Assembly: GCA_947474275.1 (NCBI GenBank)
Contig: CANJHY010000143.1
Coordinates: 1-12,551 of the forward strand
DNA from: PALSA-1004 sp947474275
Lineage (GTDB): Bacteria > Pseudomonadota > Gammaproteobacteria > Burkholderiales > SG8-41
Length of the DNA stretch: 12,551 bases
Reading direction: 5' to 3'
In this document: positions 6,776-12,551 of the stretch, in pieces
Position numbering within the stretch: the first letter of the stretch is position 1
How the letters are laid out: each line of letters opens with the position of its first letter
Made by a program: the position numbers and the translations under genes
Notes under the pieces: model-generated
Told to the model about the DNA's origin: nothing
The model's input: only the letters and a program-made list of their open reading frames with translations
Database searches by the model: none

Positions 6776-7843
6776 ATGAGACCCGCACTTGCAGCGGCGT
6801 TTGTCCTGCTGCTTTGCGCCGCAGACGCTCAAGCCGCGAATGGGATCGCAGACGCGCCGGCGTGGCAGGTAATCCAGTTGGGGCGGCCTGGGAATGCGTA
6901 TCCGTTTCCTGTCTACAGCAATCATCCGCTCGATGGCGACATGACACACATCAGGCGGGTGCTGATGATCCAGCACGGACGAGCCCGCGACGGGGATGCC
7001 TATTTTCTGGCGGCCGCGGAATTGCTGAAGGCGTATCACATCGATCCCGCCGAGAGTTTGCTCCTTGCGCCGGAGTTCTTCACGCCGGCGCAGACCGCCA
7101 AAGCCCGCGCGCCGGAACTGCCTGCGTGGGGCACCGCGGGTTTTGCGGGTGGCGAGGATGCGGTCGAGCCGCCGTTCAGCGTAAGTTCGTTCCAGGTGTA
7201 CGACGATCTGCTCGAGTTGATGAGCGACCGCCGGCGCTTTCCGGCCCTGCGGACGATCGTGATGGCGGGCCACTCCGGAGGCGCGGTGGTGGTGCAGCAG
7301 TTGGCCGTCCTCAACCGCGTCGACGAGAAGGTGCGCGCCGCCGGCATTGATATGCGTTACGTTGTTGCGAATGGTTCGGCGTATCTTTATTTCACCGCCG
7401 AGCGGCCGCAGGGCGACGGTTTCGCTACCTACGATGCGGCGCAGTGCCCGAAATACAATGATCAGCGCTACGGGTTCGACAAGATGGTCCGCTACGGCGC
7501 CAACGTTGCGCCCGCCGATGCGTATCGACGTTACATGGCGCGCAACGTCGTGTATCTGTTCGGGACAGAGGATACCGATCCCAATCATCCGGCGCTCGAC
7601 AAGTCCTGTGCTGCGCACGCGCAGGGAAGCAACCGGCTCGAACGCGGCCGTGCCTATCTTCGCCATGAACGAATGCTCGCTGCTGCGCGGGGGATCGAGA
7701 ACAAACACCGCTCCTTCGAAGTGATTGGCGTCGGCCACGACCAAAGAGCGATGTTCAGTTCGGCCTGCGCTGCGATGATCGTATTCGGCGTAGTGGACGC
7801 AACAGCGGGGGCGCAATGCCGCGAAACAACCGCGGCGCGCTAA
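6776..7843 (+). CDS. Exported alpha/beta-hydrolase-fold protein
   Basis: A 355-residue product starts at the ATG at 6776; an in-frame TTG at 6767 is less likely because the signal peptide (MRPALAAAFVLLLCAADAQA, residues 1-20) fits the ATG. The ribosome binding site is weak (TGGA). After export, the core shows a beta strand ending RRVLMIQHGRARDGDAYF (HG at 67-68, a likely oxyanion region), the nucleophile elbow GHSGG (165-169, Ser167), a possible acid in GTEDTDP (Asp266 or Asp268), and GVGHDQ (His321) near the end, so a full Ser-Asp-His triad can be proposed. Cys224 and Cys278 might pair. It should be a serine esterase, lipase or amidase-like enzyme of the periplasm or outside; the substrate is unknown. 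Position after a Bug gene suggests, without proof, that it could liberate the ligand that the binding protein captures. Confidence 0.82.
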   Translation: MRPALAAAFVLLLCAADAQAANGIADAPAWQVIQLGRPGNAYPFPVYSNHPLDGDMTHIRRVLMIQHGRARDGDAYFLAAAELLKAYHIDPAESLLLAPEFFTPAQTAKARAPELPAWGTAGFAGGEDAVEPPFSVSSFQVYDDLLELMSDRRRFPALRTIVMAGHSGGAVVVQQLAVLNRVDEKVRAAGIDMRYVVANGSAYLYFTAERPQGDGFATYDAAQCPKYNDQRYGFDKMVRYGANVAPADAYRRYMARNVVYLFGTEDTDPNHPALDKSCAAHAQGSNRLERGRAYLRHERMLAAARGIENKHRSFEVIGVGHDQRAMFSSACAAMIVFGVVDATAGAQCRETTAAR

Positions 7844-8064
7844 CGCGCGGCACTCGTTGACCCATGAACCCCGCGGCCGCGCAGCCGCTCGCGAAAATCT
7901 TATCGCGTGCGTTTGCCGCGTGATCAAGTAACAGCGGTCATCGCTGCACGCGTTTGCCATGATGTGCCCGATTTTAGAATTGCGCCGTCGATCTCCGTAA
8001 TGGCCCGGCGCAAAACTGCGTGCAGCAAAAAAACCTGCGCCACCGTCGACAATATGTTGGCAGG
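7844..8064. other. Intergenic region between convergent hydrolase and PanE-like genes
   Basis: This 221-nt stretch separates two convergent transcription units. It contains an inverted repeat, GGCGCA (8007-8012) with TGCGCC (8036-8041), enclosing a smaller CTGC/GCAG dyad (8016-8025) and a run of seven A. Read on the minus strand the A-run is a T-run, but it lies inside rather than after the outer stem. Termination of the minus-strand operon here is possible, not shown. No small gene with a credible ribosome binding site was seen. Confidence 0.3.
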
Positions 8065-9102
8065 CTAGGCCGCTTGCGAGGCTTTTTTTAGGAGCTCGAA
8101 GTTCGTCCGCTCCATTTTGATCTCGCCGCGGTTGATCTGACGGTCGATTTCGACGACCGCATCATTCAGCGGCGTGGCGATGCCGAGTTCCCGGCCTTTG
8201 CGCGATACCACGCCGCTGATGAATTCGATCTCGCTCGCGCGGCCCTTGATGTGATCGTGAATCGGCGCTGTGCGTCCGCCGCCGACGTGGCTCATCAGCG
8301 TTTCCATGGTCGTCACCAGATTTTCATCGCTGGAGCCGGCGAATTCGTCGGCGCGCAGCCCGAACAGCGGCTCCATGCGATAGCCGAGCGCGGCGCCAAC
8401 CGCCAGCGATTCCTTGCCGAGCCTGAGCGAAATATCGAGCATGCCGGGCAGCGCCGCCGCCTCGAAATTCCGCAGGCCCAGCAGGCCGAACGGCCCCATC
8501 GTCATGGTATTGGCGATGAGCTTGGTCCATTTCGCGCCATAAATGTTGTTGGTGACTTCGACCTTACCCACGTTGCGCATGATCGTTTCGATCTCGCGCA
8601 CGCGCGGCGTGTACGCGCCGTCGAGTTCGCCCACCGAGAACCAGCTGCCTTGTCGCGTGGTGTTGCGTTTAATGAGACCGGGCGTAAAGAGTTCGGCCTG
8701 CAGTTCGACCACGCAGCCGAGCGTGCGCCCGCGGCCGATGATCTCGGCTATCGAGTCGTCGTTCATGCCGTTTTGCGTGCCGACCACGATGCCGTCCGGT
8801 TTGAGGCGCGGTTTGATGTATTCCGCCATCCAGCGGTGATCGTTCGATTTGACGGCGAGAAACACGATGTCGAATTCGAGAGCGGTCGATGCCAGATCAC
8901 ACAGATGCAGCGCGCGCACCGCTGTCTGCACGTCGTTGTCCGTCATGGTGACGCGCAGTCCGGCAGACTTCATCGCCTCGACGTGCGCAGGCCACTGGTC
9001 GATGACGGTGACGTCGAGTCCCGCCTGCGTCAGATCGGCGGCTATGCTGCTGCCGATCGCGCCGGCGCCCAGCACGGCAATTGTTTTTCCTGTGACCGGC
9101 AT
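8065..9102 (-). CDS. Ketopantoate reductase-like (PanE/ApbA family) dehydrogenase
   Basis: This 345-residue protein begins at the ATG at 9102, just ahead of the Rossmann motif AVLGAGAIGSSIAAD (GAGAIG at 12-17). FLAVKSND (81-88), GTQNGMNDD (108-116), GAKWTKLIANTMTM (189-202; Lys194 is probably the catalytic Lys) and GRASEIEFISG (287-297; Glu291 fits the conserved Glu) follow the ApbA N- and C-domain order. Family members reduce 2-oxo acids such as ketopantoate with NADPH in the cytoplasm. It is about 40 residues longer than E. coli PanE. The Ser-rich pantoate-contacting segment of PanE appears as Thr-Ala-Pro (278-280), so another hydroxy/oxo acid substrate is likely; panE is therefore not assigned. 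It starts 1 nt after the stop of the upstream dehydrogenase gene with no good ribosome binding site of its own, implying translational coupling. Confidence 0.88.
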   Translation of the reverse strand: MPVTGKTIAVLGAGAIGSSIAADLTQAGLDVTVIDQWPAHVEAMKSAGLRVTMTDNDVQTAVRALHLCDLASTALEFDIVFLAVKSNDHRWMAEYIKPRLKPDGIVVGTQNGMNDDSIAEIIGRGRTLGCVVELQAELFTPGLIKRNTTRQGSWFSVGELDGAYTPRVREIETIMRNVGKVEVTNNIYGAKWTKLIANTMTMGPFGLLGLRNFEAAALPGMLDISLRLGKESLAVGAALGYRMEPLFGLRADEFAGSSDENLVTTMETLMSHVGGGRTAPIHDHIKGRASEIEFISGVVSRKGRELGIATPLNDAVVEIDRQINRGEIKMERTNFELLKKASQAA

Positions 9103-9103
9103 C

Positions 9104-9928
9104 CTAGAATTCGTCGGCGCCATATTCGTCGAGCGTCTGCCGCACCAGCGGGACCGCGCCGCCGCTCGCGAACAACTCCTGCGCAGTGGTGAAGGAAGCG
9201 AGATCGCTCGCCAGGAAGAGGCAGGCGTTGGCGACCTGCTGGGTGTCGCCGAGCCGCGCCATCGGGATGCGTTCGAGGCGTTCGGCATAGCCGGTTTTGA
9301 GTTCCGGATACCACTCGGGATGCGGGCGTTGCGTGTCTATGGTGCCGGGGATGACGACGTTGATGGTGACCCCGAAGCGCGCGACTTCCAGCGCCATCGC
9401 GCGTGTGAGGCCCACCAGTCCAAGCTTGGCGCTGACGCCATGCGCGCGCCTGACTTTGCCCCAGTAGGCATCAGTGCCACCGATATTGATGATGCGCCCC
9501 CACTTGCGTGCGATCATGCCGGGCAACACGGCCTGGCTGAGAAAAAACGGCGCTTTCAGATTGGTGTTGAAGACGAGGTCCCACTCTTCGAGTGTGATTT
9601 TCGAGATCTTGGTGTTCGGACGGATCGCGGCGTTGTTGATCAGGATGTCGATGCCGCCTTGCTCCTGCTCGATTTTCTTTACCAGCGGCGCGAGGCTCGC
9701 GGTGTCTGCAAGGTCCGCCTTGTACATGGCTGCCTTGATGCCGAGTGCGGCGACTTCCGCGCAGACCTTGTTCGCTTCGTCGGCGCCATCGCGGCAAAGA
9801 ATGACGGGCTTCGCGCCTTCCTTTGCCAGCGTCAGGACTATGCTGCGCCCGATATTCCGGTTGCCGCCGGACACTACCGCAACCCGGTTTGCTATGCCGA
9901 ACGAAGTGCCTGTGTGCTGCTCACTCAT
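9104..9928 (-). CDS. Short-chain dehydrogenase/reductase-like protein lacking catalytic Ser and Tyr
   Basis: The gene encodes 274 residues. The ATG at 9928 is supported by AAAGGAG about 8 nt upstream. Classical SDR landmarks are SGGNRNIG (20-27, dinucleotide binding), NNAA (98-101), NTNLKAPF (Asn123, the active-site Asn), GRIINIGG (144-151), SAKLGLVGLTRAMALEVARFGVTIN (Lys168) and VIPGTIDT (192-199). In normal SDRs the last strand reads INISS and the helix YxxxK; here these are INIGG and GVSAK, so Gly151 and Gly164 occupy the Ser and Tyr positions, exactly 13 residues apart as in active enzymes. Lys168 and Asn123 remain; His163 or Tyr155 could substitute. Members normally oxidise or reduce alcohols and ketones with NAD(P); activity here is uncertain. 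It is the first gene of a two-gene operon with a PanE-like reductase 1 nt downstream. Confidence 0.9.
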   Translation of the reverse strand: MSEQHTGTSFGIANRVAVVSGGNRNIGRSIVLTLAKEGAKPVILCRDGADEANKVCAEVAALGIKAAMYKADLADTASLAPLVKKIEQEQGGIDILINNAAIRPNTKISKITLEEWDLVFNTNLKAPFFLSQAVLPGMIARKWGRIINIGGTDAYWGKVRRAHGVSAKLGLVGLTRAMALEVARFGVTINVVIPGTIDTQRPHPEWYPELKTGYAERLERIPMARLGDTQQVANACLFLASDLASFTTAQELFASGGAVPLVRQTLDEYGADEF

Positions 9929-9980
9929 TGACTGCTTCTCCTTTGGCCTGTTGTTTTGTGGTGATGCCGATGCAGCCCCG

Positions 9981-9989
9981 ATTGTGCCA
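9981..9989 (-). promoter_or_regulatory. Candidate extended -10 promoter for the SDR/PanE-like operon
   Basis: On the minus strand TGGCACAAT gives CACAAT (9981-9986), four of six matches to TATAAT, with an upstream TG. A start near 9974 would leave a leader of about 46 nt before the ATG at 9928. No clear -35 hexamer was found at 16-18 nt, so the call is weak. Confidence 0.28.
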
Positions 9990-10008
9990 GAACCGTAAGG
10001 GGCGCCGC

Positions 10009-10158
10009 GTGGCTGGCATCACGCCGCTGGATGGCGCGATAAACCGGCTACGGCTGAACGTGAATGGACAATGCAGCTGCTAAGGCACCGAAGTGCAGGA
10101 CGGCAAGCGCGTGCAGAAATTGGCGTTCAAAGGCATGCAGACGGCCGCGGCGAAATAA
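10009..10158 (+). pseudogene. Possible decayed small coding remnant
   Basis: In the 267-nt gap between two minus-strand genes, one plus-strand frame reads LDGAINRLRLNVNGQCSC, a TAA stop at 10081-10083, and then GTEVQDGKRVQKLAFKGM and QTAAAK ending with TAA at 10156-10158. The second piece has the G/C-ending codons typical of genes here and a protein-like composition, but no start codon with a ribosome binding site. It could be the tail of a small gene broken by a nonsense change, or chance. I do not recognise a family. Confidence 0.2.
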
Positions 10159-10195
10159 AGCGGCAGCCGGACTGCGCGCGGTATGCGCAACCCGC

Positions 10196-10618
10196 CTAGC
10201 TCAAAGCGACGATGTAGACGCGGCCGCCATCTTCGACGCAAATCCCGCGCCCATTGTTGTTGTCGCCGCTCGTAAAGTCGCAGCGCAGGACGCGTTTGTC
10301 GGTGGACGACAGGATCGCGATGCCGTAGGTGGTATTGGCCAGCGCAGATGCCGCGCCGGTGGTGCTTTCGCTGCGGTCGTAAAGCCGCGCGAACCCGAAT
10401 GTTGTGTTCGGCGCCGTCAGCTCGTAATTTCCGCGGTAAATGCGGCGGTCGATATCGACCGTAATGGTCAATACGCCGGGGGCGTAGGTGCGCGTGACGA
10501 CGCCGTAATAGACGTCGCCGCTGCCGCGTTCTTGCATCTGCAGCTGGGAAAAGTCGGTGGATTTGTAGGCGCAGCCTGATAGCAGTAGTGCCAAAACCAG
10601 AATGAGCAATGAGCGCAT
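10196..10618 (-). CDS. Small outer-membrane-type lipoprotein of unknown function
   Basis: This 140-residue protein starts at the ATG at 10618, preceded by GGGAGA at about 5-6 nt. The leader MRSLLILVLALLLSGC carries a textbook lipobox (LSGC, 13-16), so Cys16 should be lipidated; Ala17 and the absence of Asp at +2 favour sorting to the outer membrane. The mature part is beta-rich: DVYYGVVTRTYAPGVLTITVDIDRR and then YGIAILSS. It ends with LRCDFTSGDNNNGRGIC and GGRVYIVAL. Cys113 and Cys127 probably form a disulfide around a Gly/Asn loop. Small lipoproteins with a similar C-terminal Cys-Gly-rich-Cys loop followed by GxVY occur in Burkholderiales, but no function is known to me. It diverges from the antiporter gene. 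The lipoprotein call is firm; the role is unknown. Confidence 0.85.
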   Translation of the reverse strand: MRSLLILVLALLLSGCAYKSTDFSQLQMQERGSGDVYYGVVTRTYAPGVLTITVDIDRRIYRGNYELTAPNTTFGFARLYDRSESTTGAASALANTTYGIAILSSTDKRVLRCDFTSGDNNNGRGICVEDGGRVYIVALS

Positions 10619-10817
10619 GACCGTCTCCCGCTTGAAATGACGGTGCCATCATAGCGCAATGGCCCTGCCGCGGGAATCGCGTGCGCGTAAGCCGGCGCGA
10701 TAGTGCTACACTTTCGCCGTCCGCTATTTGCAGCCATTACACGCGGTTTTGACGCGCGAACTGCGTCCGGTTGAAGTCCGGAATTCGTTGCAGTGGTGCT
10801 CCCTGGGAAAAGCGGCA
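10619..10817. other. Divergent intergenic region between lipoprotein and antiporter genes
   Basis: This 199-nt region must hold both promoters. The only appealing element is TGCTACACT on the plus strand (10704-10712), an extended -10 with TACACT at 10707-10712, which would give the antiporter mRNA a leader of roughly 100 nt. An open frame runs through the second half in the antiporter frame from 10728, but it lacks membrane character and is treated as leader, not protein. Confidence 0.35.
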
Positions 10818-12377
10818 ATGGAATTGTTGCAAATCGTATTGTTCTTGTTGCTGTGCGCGGTTGCTTTGGGCTGGGTCGCGCGGCATTTCAATTTTCCCTA
10901 TCCAATTGCGCTGGTGATCGGCGGCGGCGCGCTGAGCTTCGTGCCCAACCTGCCGCACTTTCCGTTTGATCCGCAGTTCATCCTTGTGCTGGTGCTGCCG
11001 CCCATCCTGTACCAGGCGGCTTTGTTGACGTCGTGGCGCGACTTCAAGGCGAACATCCGTCCCATCGGGCTGCTGGCGATCGGACTGGTAATCGTTACGA
11101 CCCTCGCGGTCGGTGCGGCACTCAAGATGCTGATTCCCGAGTGTCCGTGGGGTGCGGCCTTCGTGCTCGGCGCGATCGTCTCGCCGCCCGATGCGGTGGC
11201 GGCCACGGCAATTCTGTCGCGGCTCAATATTCCGCGTCGCGTGGTCGTCGTGCTCGAGGGCGAAAGCCTGGTCAACGACGCATCGGGTCTGGTGATCTAC
11301 AAGTTCGCGGTGGCAGCGGTGTTGACTGGCGCATTTTCGCTGGTCGACGCCAGCGTGCAGTTCGTCCGCGTGGCGGCAGGCGGCATCCTTGCCGGCGTGC
11401 TGCTGGGACGCCTGTTCGTCGCGGTGCACCGCCGCCTGGGCGATACCTTCATCGAAGTGCTGATGACGCTGGCGGTGCCGTATGTCGCGTATATCTTCGC
11501 CGAGTCGGTGCATGTCTCGGGCGTGCTCGCAGTCGTCGCGGCGGGCATGGTGCGCGGCCGCTACGCGCCTGAAATCGTGTCGGCTGAAATGCGCATCATT
11601 GCGCGCCCCGTGTGGAACATGCTGGTGTTCCTGTTGAACAGCCTGATTTTCATGCTGATCGGCATCCAGCTCTCGGAGGTCGTCGCGCGGCTGTCGGGAT
11701 ATTCGGCGGCCCAGCTATGCCTTTATGGCGTGCTCATCAGCGTGGTTGCAATAACCGTGCGCTTCGCCTGGGTCTATCCGGCGACCTATCTGCCGCGCGC
11801 GATGAGTTCGGCGCTGCGTGAGCGCGAGCCGGCGCCGGCCGAGGGCGAGGTATTCATCATGAGCTGGTGCGGTATGCGCGGCATCGTATCGCTGGCGGCT
11901 GCCCTTGCATTGCCCGTCGTGCTGGCGAGCGGCGAGCCGTTTCCGCAACGCGACCTCATTATTTTTCTGACTTTCGTGGTCATCGCGGTGACGCTGGTGG
12001 TGCAGGGGTTGAGCCTGCCGCCGCTGATACGCCGTCTGAAAGTCGGCGCGGACTGGAGTTTGCATGACGAGCACCAGCGCGCGCGCATTGCGCTGGGCGC
12101 GGCGGCACTGGCCGCCATCGACGAACTCGCACAGCGTGAACGCATGTCGGCAGAGCTCGCCGCGCGCGTGCGCGCCGAATTCGCCGACAAAATCGAGCGC
12201 GCGTTCGCCGACGGGCCGGCGGTGGAGGGCGACAGCGAGCTGGCGCGACGGCTGCGCCAGGCGGCGATCCAGGCCGAGCGGCGGGAACTGATCCGCATCT
12301 GGCGCGAGAGCCAGATCAGCGACGATATCCTGCATCACATCGAGGAAGACCTCGACTATCAGGAATCCCACATCTAG
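10818..12377 (+). CDS. CPA1-family Na+/H+ antiporter (NhaP/NHE type)
   Basis: The product is a 519-residue inner-membrane protein. The ATG at 10818 places the first hydrophobic helix (MELLQIVLFLLLCAVALGWV) at the N-terminus; upstream open frame to 10728 is hydrophilic and non-homologous. About 12 hydrophobic segments fill residues 1-405. CPA1 hallmarks are VLPPILYQAA (59-68), SPPDAVAA (122-129), LEGESLVNDASGLV (146-159) with the Asn153-Asp154 pair of electroneutral NhaP/NHE exchangers, RPVWNMLVFLLNSLIFMLIG, and SWCGMRGIVSLAAALALP (349-366) with the conserved Arg354. A cytoplasmic, charged helical tail (about 407-519) follows and may regulate transport. It should exchange protons for Na+ (or K+) and serve pH and salt homeostasis. 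It stands alone, diverging from a lipoprotein gene and converging on a Bug gene. Ion preference cannot be told from sequence. Confidence 0.94.
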   Translation: MELLQIVLFLLLCAVALGWVARHFNFPYPIALVIGGGALSFVPNLPHFPFDPQFILVLVLPPILYQAALLTSWRDFKANIRPIGLLAIGLVIVTTLAVGAALKMLIPECPWGAAFVLGAIVSPPDAVAATAILSRLNIPRRVVVVLEGESLVNDASGLVIYKFAVAAVLTGAFSLVDASVQFVRVAAGGILAGVLLGRLFVAVHRRLGDTFIEVLMTLAVPYVAYIFAESVHVSGVLAVVAAGMVRGRYAPEIVSAEMRIIARPVWNMLVFLLNSLIFMLIGIQLSEVVARLSGYSAAQLCLYGVLISVVAITVRFAWVYPATYLPRAMSSALREREPAPAEGEVFIMSWCGMRGIVSLAAALALPVVLASGEPFPQRDLIIFLTFVVIAVTLVVQGLSLPPLIRRLKVGADWSLHDEHQRARIALGAAALAAIDELAQRERMSAELAARVRAEFADKIERAFADGPAVEGDSELARRLRQAAIQAERRELIRIWRESQISDDILHHIEEDLDYQESHI

Positions 12378-12420
12378 CGATAGTTGTCGTCCTGCTTTAT
12401 CGCGGGATGCTGCGCGATGT

Positions 12421-12551
12421 TTACTCGCCTTTGATGCCGGCAGACCGGATCACCGCGCCCAGGCGTTTATAATCTTCCTGTATTAATCTGGTGAGTTCTT
12501 CGGGGGTGCTGCTGCGCGGTTCCGCGCCCTGGCTTGAGAGGCGCAATGCTA
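12421..12551 (-). CDS. Bug-family substrate-binding protein 6, C-terminal fragment (5' end outside window)
   Basis: Only the last 42 complete codons are inside the window, running from the right edge to TAA at 12421-12423. The translation ALRLSSQGAEPRSSTPEEL then TRLIQEDYKRLGAVIRSAGIKGE matches the C-terminal helix pair of Bug proteins: compare the TPEEFAALIRRETVKWADVV segment of Bug gene 5 and the NIKGE ending of Bug gene 4 in this window. It converges on the antiporter gene 43 nt away. Nothing more can be said about its ligand or start. Confidence 0.85.
   Translation of the reverse strand, partial: ALRLSSQGAEPRSSTPEELTRLIQEDYKRLGAVIRSAGIKGE

Noticed and set aside
6392..7960. A 522-codon minus-strand open frame opposite the hydrolase gene
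   Set aside because: It spans two real plus-strand genes and the gap between them, is rich in Arg and His, has no recognisable domain, and mirrors the codon bias of the real genes.
8007..8041. Inverted repeat GGCGCA/TGCGCC with an A-run as an intrinsic terminator
   Set aside because: The T-run seen on the minus strand is in the loop rather than after the stem, and the stem is only 6 bp with a 23-nt loop.
10728..10817. N-terminal extension of the antiporter to 10728
   Set aside because: The 30 added residues are hydrophilic and would sit before a membrane helix that begins naturally at the ATG at 10818; family members start at that helix.
12377..12403. GCGATA/TATCGC dyad after the antiporter as a terminator
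   Set aside because: The stem is 6 bp with a 15-nt loop and no T-run; likely chance.
1..12551. CRISPR arrays, tRNA or rRNA genes, insertion sequences, attachment sites
   Set aside because: No regularly spaced repeats, cloverleaf-like segments, transposase frames or flanking direct repeats were seen on either strand.

Overview
This is a GC-rich bacterial chromosome segment that most resembles the Betaproteobacteria, probably Burkholderiales or a relative. The main reason is five complete and one partial periplasmic substrate-binding protein of the Bug (TctC-like) family. Large expansions of this family, mostly without linked transporter genes, are a hallmark of Bordetella, Cupriavidus, Achromobacter and their relatives. 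No rRNA, tRNA, insertion sequence, phage gene, CRISPR array or transcriptional regulator was seen.

Layout. 1-987 (+) is the C-terminal part of a hydantoinase B / N-methylhydantoinase subunit. It converges on a two-gene Bug tandem on the minus strand (2942->1986, then 1960->998; 25 nt apart). A third Bug gene (3024-3989, +) diverges from that tandem across a short region holding a perfect 12-bp palindrome. It converges on a fourth Bug gene (4989->4003, -). That gene diverges from a small exported TPR protein (5145-5594, +) across a region with a strong inverted repeat. A fifth Bug gene (5693-6673, +) and an exported alpha/beta hydrolase (6776-7843, +) follow. Next is a tightly coupled minus-strand pair: a short-chain dehydrogenase-like protein (9928->9104) and a ketopantoate-reductase-like protein (9102->8065), 1 nt apart. 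A small lipoprotein (10618->10196, -) diverges from a CPA1-type Na+/H+ antiporter (10818-12377, +). The 3' end of a sixth Bug gene (12551->12421, -) closes the window.

How the genes may work together. The window looks like a catabolic or accessory area. Exported binding proteins would capture organic acids, amides or aromatic acids; hydantoinase B would open cyclic amides; the hydrolase could release substrates outside the cytoplasm; and the dehydrogenase pair could act on hydroxy or oxo acids. No TctA/TctB membrane genes are present, so the Bug proteins must use permeases encoded elsewhere or have a sensing role. The antiporter and its divergent lipoprotein look like unrelated housekeeping or stress genes.

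Most unusual points. The dehydrogenase keeps the Rossmann fold and active-site Asn and Lys but has Gly at both the catalytic Ser and Tyr positions, and it is coupled to a PanE-like reductase. Several Bug paralogues have altered signature loops or unusual cysteines. I found no clear new multi-gene system; the dehydrogenase pair is the best lead. All gene starts below were re-chosen from ribosome binding sites and signal peptides, because GC-rich codon bias creates long spurious extensions and antisense frames here.
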